A stretch of DNA of 64,000 nt from Undibacterium paludis (GTDB taxonomy: Bacteria > Pseudomonadota > Gammaproteobacteria > Burkholderiales > Burkholderiaceae_D). This document shows positions 1 through 9,125 of the stretch, one piece after another. A program made the translations under genes and the position numbers. The number at the start of each line of letters is the position of its first letter. Within the stretch, counting starts at the first letter, position 1. Below the pieces are notes generated by a model. The model saw only the letters and a list, made by a program, of their open reading frames with translations, searched no databases and had not been told where the DNA came from. The stretch spans positions 62,001 through 126,000 of the forward strand of contig NZ_JAKZHX010000013.1 of the NCBI RefSeq assembly GCF_022568815.1. The letters run 5' to 3'.

Positions 1-599
1 TCTCGTAGTTCTTTCAGCGTATTGATATTGCGAAAGGCTGTATGGTCTTCAAATACGACCTCGCTCAGTTTCAGCCGCGCGTACCAGTCTTGCATTTTGC
101 GTTCCCCTGCAGCCAGGAAATTGTCCAGATTGGCGAGCAAACTGATTTTCATCAAGGCAAACACAGGGTGGTTTTGCCTCGTTGGTGTGCCGGCCACGTT
201 TTCCATTGTTGTGACTACGGCGATGTCGCTTGCTTCTTTGATCAATGCAGACGACAGTTCTTCGGCCAGATTGTCCGGCAATAAAGGGGAATCACATGGC
301 GCACATAGAAGGTACGGTGTCTGGCAATGATGCATGCCGGTATGTATGCCGGCCAGCGGGCCGGCAAAATCTGGCAGCAGGTCTGGCCAGACGGTATAAC
401 CAAAACTGCGGTAGATGTCGAGATTTTGATTGGCGTTGATTAATATGCTCGCAGTCTGCATGGATAGTTTTTGCAAAACATGTAAAGCCAGGGGTTGTTT
501 GCGAAAACTCTGCAGCCCCTTGTCCACTTGCCCCATGCGTGTACCTCTGCCACCGGCAAGCAGCAGTCCGGTGATCTGGTCTTTTTGTATGACTTGCAT
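1..599 (-). CDS. mobA: Molybdenum cofactor guanylyltransferase MobA (3' end cut by window edge)
   Basis: Transfers GMP from GTP to molybdopterin to make the guanine-dinucleotide form of the cofactor. Reading from the ATG at 599, the protein has the nucleotidyltransferase signature LAGGRGTRMG followed by DKGL near residues 14-28, then DLLPDFAGPLAGI near residue 75 and CAPCDSP near residue 98, all typical of MobA. The frame is open to the window edge, giving 199 codons. Since MobA proteins are about 190-210 residues, only a few C-terminal residues are missing. The sequence near the edge (FRNINTLKEL) matches the usual MobA tail. It lies 67 bases downstream of moaA on the same strand, so the two probably form a molybdenum-cofactor operon. 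Confidence 0.9.
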   Translation of the reverse strand, partial: MQVIQKDQITGLLLAGGRGTRMGQVDKGLQSFRKQPLALHVLQKLSMQTASILINANQNLDIYRSFGYTVWPDLLPDFAGPLAGIHTGMHHCQTPYLLCAPCDSPLLPDNLAEELSSALIKEASDIAVVTTMENVAGTPTRQNHPVFALMKISLLANLDNFLAAGERKMQDWYARLKLSEVVFEDHTAFRNINTLKELR

Positions 600-666
600 A
601 CGATAAATTTAAAAATTGGTTGAGCTATGATGGTGCTTGATGGCTTAGTGATAAATAATACCAGTC

Positions 667-1815
667 TCAGCCACCAATATACGACATTTCAATTTTCCTG
701 CGCTGACTTAGATCAGTACTCTTGCTACGTAATTCAGAATAACGATCACTGCGACCTTGCCAGATTTGCGAGATCACATTGGCGATTGCCAGATCATCAT
801 GCTGTTGCCTGCTTCGCAGGAGGGCGCGCAAATCGTGACCATGTGAGGCAAACAGGCAGGTGTACAGTTTGCCTTCGGTAGATAATCTGGCTCTGCTGCA
901 ATCACTGCAAAAAGCCTGGGTGACGCTGGAAATGACGCCAAGCTCCCCGCTGCCATCGGCATGGCGCCAGCGACTGGCAGTCTCGCCGGTGTAGTTTGCG
1001 TCAATGGCCTGCAAGGGCATGCCGGCATCCTGTATGCGCTGTATGACTTCTGCGGATGGCAGGACTTCGTCAAGTTTCCAGCCATTTGATGCACCTACGT
1101 CCATATATTCAATAAAGCGCAGGATAGCCTGTCTGTCCTTGAAATAACGCGCCATGGGAATGATTTCCTGGTCATTCAATCCGGCTTTTACCACCATATT
1201 GACTTTCACCGGCCCCAGGCCCGCTGCTTCTGCCGCATCTATGCCTTTGAGTACTTCGTTGACGGAAAAATCCACGTCATTCATGCGCTTGAAGATGGTA
1301 TCGTCAAGTGCATCCAGTGACACGGTCACGCGTGTCAGTCCTGCATCTTTAAGACTCTGTGCCTTGCGTGCAAGTAATGATCCATTGGTTGTCAGGGTCA
1401 GGTCCAGTGGCTGGCCATCTGTGGTCCGGAGTTTTGCCAGCATTTCTATTAGGCGTTCCAGATGCTTGCGTAATAGCGGCTCCCCACCTGTCAGGCGGAT
1501 TTTTCTGACTCCGTGAGCAACAAAAATGCTGCTGATGCGAGCAATTTCTTCAAAGCTGAGCAGGGAATCATGAGGCAGATATCGGTAGTCTTTGTCAAAG
1601 ACTTCCTTTGGCATGCAATATATGCAACGAAAATTGCAGCGATCTGTGACCGAGACGCGCAAGTCGTGCAGAGGCCGCCCAAGAGCATCCCGCAGTTCGC
1701 CATCTGGAGTAGTCAGGACCTCGGGGATGGACAAGCTTGGTTGCGAGGGGCTGATTTCTTTAAGCGGAATGAATTTTTCCGTCATGATGCTGATGCTCGA
1801 TTGTGTGCTTAACAT
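667..1815 (-). CDS. moaA: GTP 3',8-cyclase MoaA (radical SAM)
   Basis: First step of molybdopterin synthesis: converts GTP to 3',8-cyclo-GTP, after which MoaC forms cyclic pyranopterin. The N-terminal radical-SAM cluster motif CNFRCIYC follows VTDRC near residue 58. The C-terminal cluster ligands are visible as [18 protein letters not shown]. The protein ends in the Gly-Gly tail (SYIGG) needed for MoaA activity. At 382 residues it is slightly longer than the usual ~330-370 because of an N-terminal extension. An alternative ATG at 1785 (MTEKF) would give 372 residues; neither start has a strong ribosome-binding site. It precedes mobA on the same strand. Confidence 0.95.
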   Translation of the reverse strand: MLSTQSSISIMTEKFIPLKEISPSQPSLSIPEVLTTPDGELRDALGRPLHDLRVSVTDRCNFRCIYCMPKEVFDKDYRYLPHDSLLSFEEIARISSIFVAHGVRKIRLTGGEPLLRKHLERLIEMLAKLRTTDGQPLDLTLTTNGSLLARKAQSLKDAGLTRVTVSLDALDDTIFKRMNDVDFSVNEVLKGIDAAEAAGLGPVKVNMVVKAGLNDQEIIPMARYFKDRQAILRFIEYMDVGASNGWKLDEVLPSAEVIQRIQDAGMPLQAIDANYTGETASRWRHADGSGELGVISSVTQAFCSDCSRARLSTEGKLYTCLFASHGHDLRALLRSRQQHDDLAIANVISQIWQGRSDRYSELRSKSTDLSQRRKIEMSYIGG

Positions 1816-1865
1816 TGAACAATAGCATGACTTGAAAACCTGCGTATCCGCAGTGTTTCATGATA

Positions 1866-3230
1866 TCAATGAAATAAGGATAGGCCGTAGGCAGCCAGCG
1901 CACAAGCTGCCAATAATTTGATTGTCGATACCTGGTACCTGAATGTGGCAACACTTGCCGTTACAGTAATGCCTACTGCAAACAGGTCAATTTGCGTACC
2001 TTCGTGAAAAAACACATTGCCAGCAAATAGCCATGCCAGGCTGAGGATGACGCCAACGACGGCTGCTGAAATGGCATTCAAGGGGGCATTCAAACGTAAA
2101 TTGTTCCTGCTCGCCTCAACCAGTGGGCCGCCTGCCAGAATAAAGACGAAAGAGGGGAAAAAGGTAAAGAAGAATGCAACGCCAGCTCCCAGGCATGCTG
2201 ACAAGAGCAGGTGATTTGCGCCAAATAGTTCATTATTCCAGCCACCAATAAAACCGACGAAGGCAACTATCATGATCAATGGTCCCGGCGTAGTTTCCCC
2301 CAGTGCCAGGCCATCCATCATTTGTGCCATATTTAGCCAGTGATATTGTTCAACCGCTGCTTGCACCATATATGGCAGTACCGCATAAGCACCACCAAAG
2401 CTCAGCATGGCGGCCTTGCTGAAGAAGTTTGCCATATCGGTCAAAGGGCCGGTTGTACCAAAGGCCGTGGCAAGCAATAGCCACACTGCAACGACAGATA
2501 AAATACTTAGCCCAACCGTCATGAGCAATCGTACCAACGAGAAATGGGCGTGTGCCGGCGTAGGCGTATCATCATCAATAAGGGCGGCAGGATGAGCTTG
2601 AGAGGCAAGTCCGGGTGCATTGGCTGAGGGGTGGTGAGCTTCGCAAGCGTGGCGAAAAACCAGGCCTGTCACTGCAGCCGACAGGATGATGACGGGAAAT
2701 GGCAGGTGCAAGAAGCTGATGGAGAGAAAGGCCATTGTCGCTACAGCCATCAATAATTTTGTTTTCAGGCTGCGCCGTGCTATGCGCCAGGCTGCAGTCA
2801 GGACGATGGCGACAACCGCAGGTTTGACGCCGGACATGATGATTTTGACAATCTCATGGTTACCAAAGCGCATATATATCCAGGATAGCAGTATTAATAC
2901 CAAAAAACCTGGCAGGACAAACAGCAGTCCGGCCATGATGCCGCCGCGGGTTTTATGCATAAGCCAGCCTATGTAGATAGCTAGTTGGGTTGCTTCGGGG
3001 CCAGGTAGCAGCATGCAATAGTTTAGCGCATGCAAAAACCTCGCCTCGGATATCCAGCGACGTTTTTCCACCAGGTCCGCATGCATGAGGGCAATCTGGC
3101 CAGCCGGGCCGCCAAAACTGATGAAACCGAGTTTGAGCCAATACAGAAAGGCGGTTTTCAAGCTGATCTGGTTTGATGACATGTACTGGTTTTTTTCAAG
3201 TTGCGTATTGGTGGTTTGGCCGTTTTTCAT
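1866..3230 (-). CDS. chrA: Chromate transporter ChrA (two CHR domains)
   Basis: Inner-membrane CHR-family transporter, known in the family for exporting chromate. The two homologous halves are each marked by an FGG motif: SFGGPAGQIALMH near residue 40 and SFGGAYAVLPYM in the second half. Hydrophobic segments run throughout, with a His/Pro-rich loop joining the halves. About 454 residues is the long (two-domain) ChrA form. The ATG at 3230 is chosen; a TTG two codons earlier and an ATG at 3182 (MSSNQIS) are possible. It stands alone between moaA and the rne terminator. No ChrB-type regulator is visible, so control is unknown. Confidence 0.9.
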   Translation of the reverse strand: MKNGQTTNTQLEKNQYMSSNQISLKTAFLYWLKLGFISFGGPAGQIALMHADLVEKRRWISEARFLHALNYCMLLPGPEATQLAIYIGWLMHKTRGGIMAGLLFVLPGFLVLILLSWIYMRFGNHEIVKIIMSGVKPAVVAIVLTAAWRIARRSLKTKLLMAVATMAFLSISFLHLPFPVIILSAAVTGLVFRHACEAHHPSANAPGLASQAHPAALIDDDTPTPAHAHFSLVRLLMTVGLSILSVVAVWLLLATAFGTTGPLTDMANFFSKAAMLSFGGAYAVLPYMVQAAVEQYHWLNMAQMMDGLALGETTPGPLIMIVAFVGFIGGWNNELFGANHLLLSACLGAGVAFFFTFFPSFVFILAGGPLVEASRNNLRLNAPLNAISAAVVGVILSLAWLFAGNVFFHEGTQIDLFAVGITVTASVATFRYQVSTIKLLAACALAAYGLSLFH

Positions 3231-3310
3231 AGACAAGTTATGAAGACCATACCTGAATGTTACTTGCTATTTTTGTCTGTCTTTGATCATGGGGAGATGC
3301 AGCTTGTATT

Positions 3311-3349
3311 AAAAAAGCCGGCTCATCATAACTGATGTACCGGCTTTTT
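3311..3349 (-). terminator. Intrinsic terminator after rne
   Basis: Inverted repeat AAAAAGCCGG / CCGGCTTTTT around a 19-base loop with A/T runs on both sides. On the minus strand it follows rne and gives a GC stem with a U-tract. It separates rne from chrA. Confidence 0.85.
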
Positions 3350-3390
3350 GATCATGCTGCTTGCAGCTTTGGATTCAGGTCACTAACGTA

Positions 3391-6261
3391 TCAACGACGT
3401 GTTTCAACCATGATCAGTGGTTCTTCTGAAGCTATTGGCGCAGGCTTGCGTTCACGTGGAACACGTACCGGTGCTACCTGGTTTTCTGCTGCTGCTTTTG
3501 CGGCCTGCAATTTTACCGGATCAGTACTTGCCAGTTCCAGTCCGGCAGCTTTTAGCATGTCATTCAGTGTTTCGAGTGGCATCAAGGCTTCTGCCGGTTT
3601 GACTGCTGTTGCCAAAACTGGTGCTGGCGTTGCGACGGGTGTTTCTGCTCCTGCGTGAACAACGCTATCAGAAGCGACAGCCTCTACGACTGCAGTCACA
3701 GGTTCAACTGCAGGTGCAGGAGCTTCCTGGACTGGTATTGCTTCTGTTGGCACTTCTGCCGTCGGCGTTGCAACTGCTTCTGCAGCAGGCAGTTGATCGG
3801 CAACTACAGCACTGATGGCCGGTGCTGATGGGATGTCGATCGCTGGGGCTGCTTCTGTATTGACGCCTTCATTTGTCGGCACAGATTTTGTCTCGACAGC
3901 CTGACTGACTACGGCAATATGCTCGACGGCTACCGGTAATGCCGGCGCCGGGGCGACTTCAGCAAAGCCAGTCTCATTACCAGCTTCACTAACAGATTCG
4001 TTGCCGTCTATTGGCAATTCACCTTGCTCATTGACTTGTTCATTGCCATCACGGTCACGGCGATTACGGTTGCGGCCGCCGCGACGACGACGACGGCGAC
4101 GTTCCTCACCTTGTTCGCCAGTCTCATTTTCTGCGCCGGATTCCAGTGCTTCAAGCTGTGCTGTCGCAGGCATGACTTCGACTGGTACAGGATCAGGATG
4201 TTTATGGATAGTAGGCTCTTCTGGCTTGGCTTCTGCAACCAGGTTTTCCTTGCGCTCTTCGCGTTGGCGTTGCTGGCGTTCGCGACGACCTTCTTGCGGT
4301 TCGCGTTCTTCACGAGCCTCGCGAGGTGGTTTGGGTGCTTTAGGCGGGCGTGGGTTTTCCGCTGCAACAGGTTTGGCTTCCTGTTCAGATTTCTCAGCGC
4401 GGGCCGGACGATCTTCACGCTCATCGCGATCACGGTTGCGGCGATTGCGGTTGCGCTGGTTATTGCGTGGGTTGCGGCCGTTACGGTCACGGCCATTGGC
4501 TTTTTCTTCTGTCGGCTCTTCAACAGCAGCGGCCTTGGCAGCAGGCTCAGATTTGCCAAACAGGAAACCGAACAGTTTGCCAAAGAAACCAGGTTCTGGT
4601 TCAGGGGCAGGAGCGGCAACAACTGGCACAACTTCTTTGCGTTCGACGATAGGAGCGGTCTCGGGCGTGATGCTCTTGACGACAGCTTCCTGGCGTGGCT
4701 TGACGTCTTCTTTTTGACGCTTGCTGTAACCTATGTCGGTATCTGCCTGCTCTGCCATGGCATAGCTTGCATGATGATCTTCCAGGCGTGGGTCGTCGTT
4801 TTTCAGGCGATCCAGCTTGTAATGCGGGGTTTCCAGGTGCTTGTTCGGGATCAGGATGACAGTCACGCGATGACGCGTTTCTATCTTCAGGATTTCACCA
4901 CGTTTTTCATTCAGCAGGAAGGCAGCTACGTCGACAGGGACCTGGACGTGGATAGCTGCTGAATTTTCCTTCATGGCTTCTTCCTGGATGATACGCAGGA
5001 CTTGCAGGGCTGAAGATTCAGTATCGCGGATATGGCCAGTGCCGTTGCAGCGTGGGCAGGTCACATGGCTGCCTTCGGACAGGGAAGGGCGCAGGCGCTG
5101 GCGTGACAGTTCCATCAGGCCAAAACGGGAAATCTTGCCCATTTGCACGCGTGCGCGGTCATAACGCAGTGCATCTTTAAGGCGTGTTTCCACTTCGCGC
5201 TGGTTCTTGGCGTTTTCCATGTCGATAAAATCGATCACGATCAAACCACCCAGGTCGCGCAGGCGCAATTGACGGGCTACTTCTTCAGCGGCTTCCAGAT
5301 TGGTATTGAAAGCGGTCGTTTCAATGTCACCGCCACGGGTGGAGCGGGCCGAGTTAACGTCAACGGATACCAGGGCTTCCGTATGATCGATAACGATCGC
5401 GCCGCCAGACGGCAGTGGTACGGTACGGGAATAGGCTGTTTCGATCTGGTGTTCGATCTGGAAACGGGAGAACAGCGGCACATCATCGCTATAGCGTTTG
5501 ACACGGTGCACCATATCGGGCATCACGTGGCTCATGAATTGCTGGGCCTGTTCGTAGATTTCATCGGTATCGATGAGGATTTCGCCGATGTCAGGCTGGA
5601 AATAGTCGCGGATGGCGCGAATGACCAGCGAAGACTCCTGGTAAATCAGGAATGCACCCGGAGAAGATTTGCCAGCGCCTTCGATCGCGCGCCAGAGTTG
5701 CATCAGATAATTCAAGTCCCATTGCAATTCGTCAACATTGCGGCCTATACCGGCTGTGCGGGCAATAACGGACATGCCACTTGGTAAGTCCAGCTTGTCC
5801 ATGGTTTCGCGCAACTCCTGGCGATCTTCACCTTCCACACGGCGGGAAACGCCGCCGCCACGCGGGTTGTTGGGCATCAAGACCAGATAGCGCCCAGCCA
5901 GGGAAATGAACGAGGTCAGGGCTGCTCCCTTGTTGCCACGTTCTTCTTTTTCGACCTGTACCATGATTTCCTGGCCTTCGCGCAGCGCTTCCTTGATGGA
6001 GGCATTGCGCACGTCGACACCTTCTTTGAAATAGGTACGGGCAACTTCTTTGAAGGGGAGGAAGCCGTGACGTTCTTCGCCGTAGTTGACGAAACAGGCT
6101 TCAAGGGAAGGTTCGATACGAGTGATCACACCTTTGTAGATATTTGATTTGCGCAGTTCGCGACCGGCAGTCTCAATATCTATGTCGATGAGCTTTTGCC
6201 CATTGACAATGGCAACGCGCAACTCTTCTTGCTGCGTCGCATTGAACAGCATACGTTTCAT
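3391..6261 (-). CDS. rne: Ribonuclease E
   Basis: Essential endoribonuclease for mRNA decay and rRNA/tRNA processing, and scaffold of the degradosome at the inner membrane. The N-terminal catalytic half starts MKRMLFNATQ and contains an S1 RNA-binding segment (about residues 35-120), the DNase-I-like catalytic segment with VDVNSARSTRG and DFIDM, and the zinc-link CPRCNGTGH near residue 405. The C-terminal half is low-complexity, with two Arg-rich patches (NRNRRNRDRDERED and RRRRRRRGGRNRNRRDRD) separated by Ala/Pro/Glu-rich stretches. This is the usual disordered scaffold and RNA-binding region. At 956 residues it is a normal beta-proteobacterial length. Divergent from rluC, as in many proteobacteria. 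Confidence 0.97.
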   Translation of the reverse strand: MKRMLFNATQQEELRVAIVNGQKLIDIDIETAGRELRKSNIYKGVITRIEPSLEACFVNYGEERHGFLPFKEVARTYFKEGVDVRNASIKEALREGQEIMVQVEKEERGNKGAALTSFISLAGRYLVLMPNNPRGGGVSRRVEGEDRQELRETMDKLDLPSGMSVIARTAGIGRNVDELQWDLNYLMQLWRAIEGAGKSSPGAFLIYQESSLVIRAIRDYFQPDIGEILIDTDEIYEQAQQFMSHVMPDMVHRVKRYSDDVPLFSRFQIEHQIETAYSRTVPLPSGGAIVIDHTEALVSVDVNSARSTRGGDIETTAFNTNLEAAEEVARQLRLRDLGGLIVIDFIDMENAKNQREVETRLKDALRYDRARVQMGKISRFGLMELSRQRLRPSLSEGSHVTCPRCNGTGHIRDTESSALQVLRIIQEEAMKENSAAIHVQVPVDVAAFLLNEKRGEILKIETRHRVTVILIPNKHLETPHYKLDRLKNDDPRLEDHHASYAMAEQADTDIGYSKRQKEDVKPRQEAVVKSITPETAPIVERKEVVPVVAAPAPEPEPGFFGKLFGFLFGKSEPAAKAAAVEEPTEEKANGRDRNGRNPRNNQRNRNRRNRDRDEREDRPARAEKSEQEAKPVAAENPRPPKAPKPPREAREEREPQEGRRERQQRQREERKENLVAEAKPEEPTIHKHPDPVPVEVMPATAQLEALESGAENETGEQGEERRRRRRRGGRNRNRRDRDGNEQVNEQGELPIDGNESVSEAGNETGFAEVAPAPALPVAVEHIAVVSQAVETKSVPTNEGVNTEAAPAIDIPSAPAISAVVADQLPAAEAVATPTAEVPTEAIPVQEAPAPAVEPVTAVVEAVASDSVVHAGAETPVATPAPVLATAVKPAEALMPLETLNDMLKAAGLELASTDPVKLQAAKAAAENQVAPVRVPRERKPAPIASEEPLIMVETRR

Positions 6262-6506
6262 GTTTTACTCCGTGACCTGGTGGTCATCTTGTGTTGCTAC
6301 TTTGTGAAAGCGGCAACTGTGCTGATACGGGATGTACGCGGGAGCGGAGTGTTTGAGGGGGAGGGAAATGCCTGAGACAAAACAGGGCGGAATCTGCATG
6401 GCAATTTATCGCCAGGTAGACTAATGGTACAGCCATCTGTTTTGCGTTGGGCGCGGACAATTAAAGCAAAAAGTTCGAGTGCACATGTCCCCCGCGTTGT
6501 CTTATT
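6262..6506 (-). promoter_or_regulatory. Long 5' leader of rne
   Basis: About 245 bases lie between the predicted promoter start and the rne ATG, with no supportable gene. RNase E is known in E. coli to limit its own synthesis by cleaving its long leader. A leader of similar scale here suggests the same feedback, but I did not fold it. Confidence 0.45.
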
Positions 6507-6512
6507 TGCTAT

Positions 6513-6541
6513 TTTATATAAACGCTGTTCATATATTACAA
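6513..6541 (-). promoter_or_regulatory. Predicted sigma-70 promoter of rne
   Basis: On the minus strand, TTGTAA (6541-6536) and TATAAA (6518-6513) are separated by exactly 17 bases. Transcription would start near 6506. The remainder of the 6262-6907 gap (6542-6907) holds the upstream region of rluC; I see no gene in it. Confidence 0.55.
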
Positions 6542-6907
6542 AGCAAGTGCAACGCCAGGCGATGAGCAACTTTAGTGCCAGACCATCTTATTTTGTTGTG
6601 TCTGGCGGAATCGACCCTATTACTGAAACCATCAACCGGCAAGCGCGCTGATTCATATTTAAACCTGCACCTCTTGCCAGACTTATATCCTTACAGTTCA
6701 AACTCTCTGATCCAACTTCATCTGTCCATGCCCGACAGCAACAATTGGCTGCTACCTTGACATGCAAATGACGCTGCATACACATCTTTTCCATCAAATT
6801 TGCAAACAGGCGAGGCCGATGGACATGCCCCTGTGTAAAATAGTCGTTTATTCCTCTTACACTGCTAAAGCATTAAATGCTGAAGCGAAAATGATTATAT
6901 ATTCAAA

Positions 6908-7915
6908 ATGAAGGACTTAGCGACAATTAATAGGGGAGCACATCAAATTCAGATGGAAAAACCCACTCCTCAGCAGCCTTCGGCCTCACAACCCAAAGTT
7001 CAATTACTCACCATCTCGGAAGAAGAAGCGGGTCAGCGTATAGATAATTTCTTGCTGCGTATCTGTAAAGGCGTGCCAAAAAGTCATGTTTACCGTGTTT
7101 TGCGATCTGGTGAAGTACGTGTCAACAAAGGGCGCATAGATCAGCTGTACCGGCTGGTAGAAGGTGATGTTGTCCGTATTCCACCTATACGCATGGCAGA
7201 AACTGTCGAACAGGCGGTGCCCAGGCAAGAATTCCCCATCCTGTTTGAAGATAATCATTTGCTGATTGTTAACAAACCGGCAGGCGTGGCTGTCCATGGT
7301 GGTTCAGGCGTCAGTTATGGCGTCATTGAGCAATTGCGTGCAGCAAGGCCGGACGCAAAGTTCCTTGAGCTGGTGCACAGGCTGGACAGGGAAACTTCAG
7401 GAATACTGTTGCTTGCCAAAAAACGTAGTGCCCTGACCAATCTGCATGAGCAGATGCGTGACGGTATCACTGACAAGCGTTACCTCACTCTGGTGCATGG
7501 TGACTGGAAGAATGCCAGGCAGCATGTCAAGCTGGCATTGCATAAATATACAACTGCTGAGGGAGAACGTCGTGTCCGTGTGCAGGCTGATGGTATGCCA
7601 TCCCACACAGTTTTCTCACTGCAAAAGAAGTACCGCGATTTTGCCTTGCTGGAAGCAGAATTAAAAACAGGGCGTACCCACCAGATCCGTGTACATTTGT
7701 CTGCCAGTGGTTTTGCTATTGCCGGTGATGATAAATACGGTGATTTTGCCCTCAATCGTGCATTGTTGAAGCCAGGTGAAGGGCGCGGGGTATTGAAGCG
7801 CATGTTTTTGCACGCACATCAGATCAGCTTCACGCACCCTGAGACAGGCAAGACAATGACGGTAAACGCAGGTTTGCCAAAAGAATGCGAAGACTTTTTG
7901 AAAACCCTTGCTTAG
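6908..7915 (+). CDS. rluC: 23S rRNA pseudouridine synthase RluC
   Basis: Makes pseudouridines in 23S rRNA (positions 955, 2504 and 2580 in E. coli). After a Gln/Pro-rich leader there is an S4 RNA-binding domain (AGQRIDNFLLR...KSHVYRVLRSGEVRVNKGR), then the RluA-family catalytic motif HRLDRETSG with the active Asp near residue 160, and the conserved GRTHQIRVH. At 335 residues it is close to the family length of ~320. The ATG at 6953 (MEKPTPQ) is an alternative start, with AGGGGAG a little far upstream. Divergent from rne, followed by a HAD phosphatase gene. Confidence 0.93.
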   Translation: MKDLATINRGAHQIQMEKPTPQQPSASQPKVQLLTISEEEAGQRIDNFLLRICKGVPKSHVYRVLRSGEVRVNKGRIDQLYRLVEGDVVRIPPIRMAETVEQAVPRQEFPILFEDNHLLIVNKPAGVAVHGGSGVSYGVIEQLRAARPDAKFLELVHRLDRETSGILLLAKKRSALTNLHEQMRDGITDKRYLTLVHGDWKNARQHVKLALHKYTTAEGERRVRVQADGMPSHTVFSLQKKYRDFALLEAELKTGRTHQIRVHLSASGFAIAGDDKYGDFALNRALLKPGEGRGVLKRMFLHAHQISFTHPETGKTMTVNAGLPKECEDFLKTLA

Positions 7916-8006
7916 GGCAAAAGTCTTAATGGTTTAGTAATGGTATGATGCCGTTATTGATGAGAAACATGTGACATGTGCAATAGCATATGCCTTTATT
8001 GATATT

Positions 8007-8666
8007 ATGGCAAAAAAGCAATTCGATTTAATTGTATTTGACTGGGATGGTACCTTGATGGATAGCACGGCAGCCATCGTCAAATGCATACAGGCTGCAG
8101 CGAAAGACCTTGGTTTGCCAATTCCCAAAGAAGATATCGCATCTTATGTGATAGGGCTTGCCTTGCCGGAAGCAATACAGGTGGCCATGCCGGGCATAGA
8201 TCCCAAACTATACCCGCGAGTGATAGAGCGTTTCCGCCACCATTTCTTAACCAGGGATCACGAATTACCCCTGTTTAAGGGGGTGCGGGAAATGCTGGCT
8301 GAACTGGCGCAGGAAGGATACTTCCTTGCGGTGGCAACGGGGGCTAGCCGGGTTGGTTTGAGCCGTGCCTTGCATACCGCCAAACTGACCTCCGTTTTTG
8401 ATGCAACGCGTTGCTCTGATGAAACATTTTCCAAGCCTCACCCGGCCATGTTGCAGGAGCTGACGCGTGAATTGGGCCAGGACATGCGACGTACGGTAAT
8501 GATAGGGGACACCACACACGACCTGCAGATGGCAAACAATGCCGGTGCTGCAGCGATTGCAGTTGAATACGGTGCACACGATGCTACAGCACTGCAAAAC
8601 ATGCGTCCCTTGTTTTCAGCAAAAGACGTCATGCAATTGCATGGGTGGCTGCGGGAAAATGCATGA
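8007..8666 (+). CDS. HAD-superfamily phosphatase (Gph-like)
   Basis: Haloacid-dehalogenase-type hydrolase, probably a small-phosphate-ester phosphatase. Motif I FDWDGTL carries the nucleophile Asp12 and acid/base Asp14; motif II is ATGASR; motif III/IV is K-P-H-P followed by IGDTTHDLQMA. The length of about 219 residues and the cap between motifs I and II fit subfamily IA, like phosphoglycolate phosphatase. The substrate cannot be assigned. The ATG at 8007 (MAKKQF) is chosen over an upstream GTG at 7971, since homologues begin just before motif I. It sits between rluC and the Rieske gene, in the same direction. Confidence 0.85.
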   Translation: MAKKQFDLIVFDWDGTLMDSTAAIVKCIQAAAKDLGLPIPKEDIASYVIGLALPEAIQVAMPGIDPKLYPRVIERFRHHFLTRDHELPLFKGVREMLAELAQEGYFLAVATGASRVGLSRALHTAKLTSVFDATRCSDETFSKPHPAMLQELTRELGQDMRRTVMIGDTTHDLQMANNAGAAAIAVEYGAHDATALQNMRPLFSAKDVMQLHGWLRENA

Positions 8667-8727
8667 GGCACGAAAACAGCCAGGGTGGCCTGAGCAGTGT
8701 GACTGACAAGAGGTACAAGAGGTCTTG

Positions 8728-9093
8728 ATGACGATAATCGCTATATGTAAATCCGATGAACTGATCGAAGGCGGCAAGGGTGTACGTTTTCCAGTCACTG
8801 CCGGCAGTGATGATGCGGTTGGTTTTGTGATTCGTTACGATGGCGCCGTTCACGGTTACCTGAATCGTTGCGCTCATGTGCCGGTTGAACTGGACTGGAA
8901 CCCCGGTGAATTCCTGGAATCAAGCGGACTGTACATCATGTGCGCAACGCATGGCGCGATTTACCAGCCGGACACCGGGTATTGCACTGGCGGCCCATGT
9001 CGCGGCGGTCGTCTGCGAAAAATAAATGTCAGTGAAGTTGATGGGCAGGTGTACTGGCATCCCGATGATTATATCCAGGCCGTGGTCGCCTGA
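8728..9093 (+). CDS. Rieske [2Fe-2S] ferredoxin-like protein
   Basis: Small cytoplasmic Rieske protein of about 121 residues. The cluster ligands are visible as CAH near residue 48 and CATHG near residue 72. After CATHG comes a second Cys-rich stretch (YCTGGPC) typical of single-domain Rieske proteins. No signal peptide or second domain is present, so it is more likely an electron carrier than an oxygenase subunit. The ATG at 8728 has AAGAGGT five bases upstream; the TTG just before it is not needed. It is the third gene of the rluC-phosphatase-Rieske-sppA run. Its partner is unknown. Confidence 0.85.
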   Translation: MTIIAICKSDELIEGGKGVRFPVTAGSDDAVGFVIRYDGAVHGYLNRCAHVPVELDWNPGEFLESSGLYIMCATHGAIYQPDTGYCTGGPCRGGRLRKINVSEVDGQVYWHPDDYIQAVVA

Positions 9094-9125
9094 ACACGCT
9101 TGAGAATGCCTGAAGCCAGGAAAAA

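Noticed and set aside
4001..4962. Long plus-strand frames opposite the rne C-terminal half
   Set aside because: Low-complexity Arg/Ser or Phe-rich products caused by the repetitive Arg/Glu codons of RNase E.
6297..6569. 90-residue frame in the rne leader
   Set aside because: No family features, no ribosome-binding site, and it spans the predicted rne promoter.
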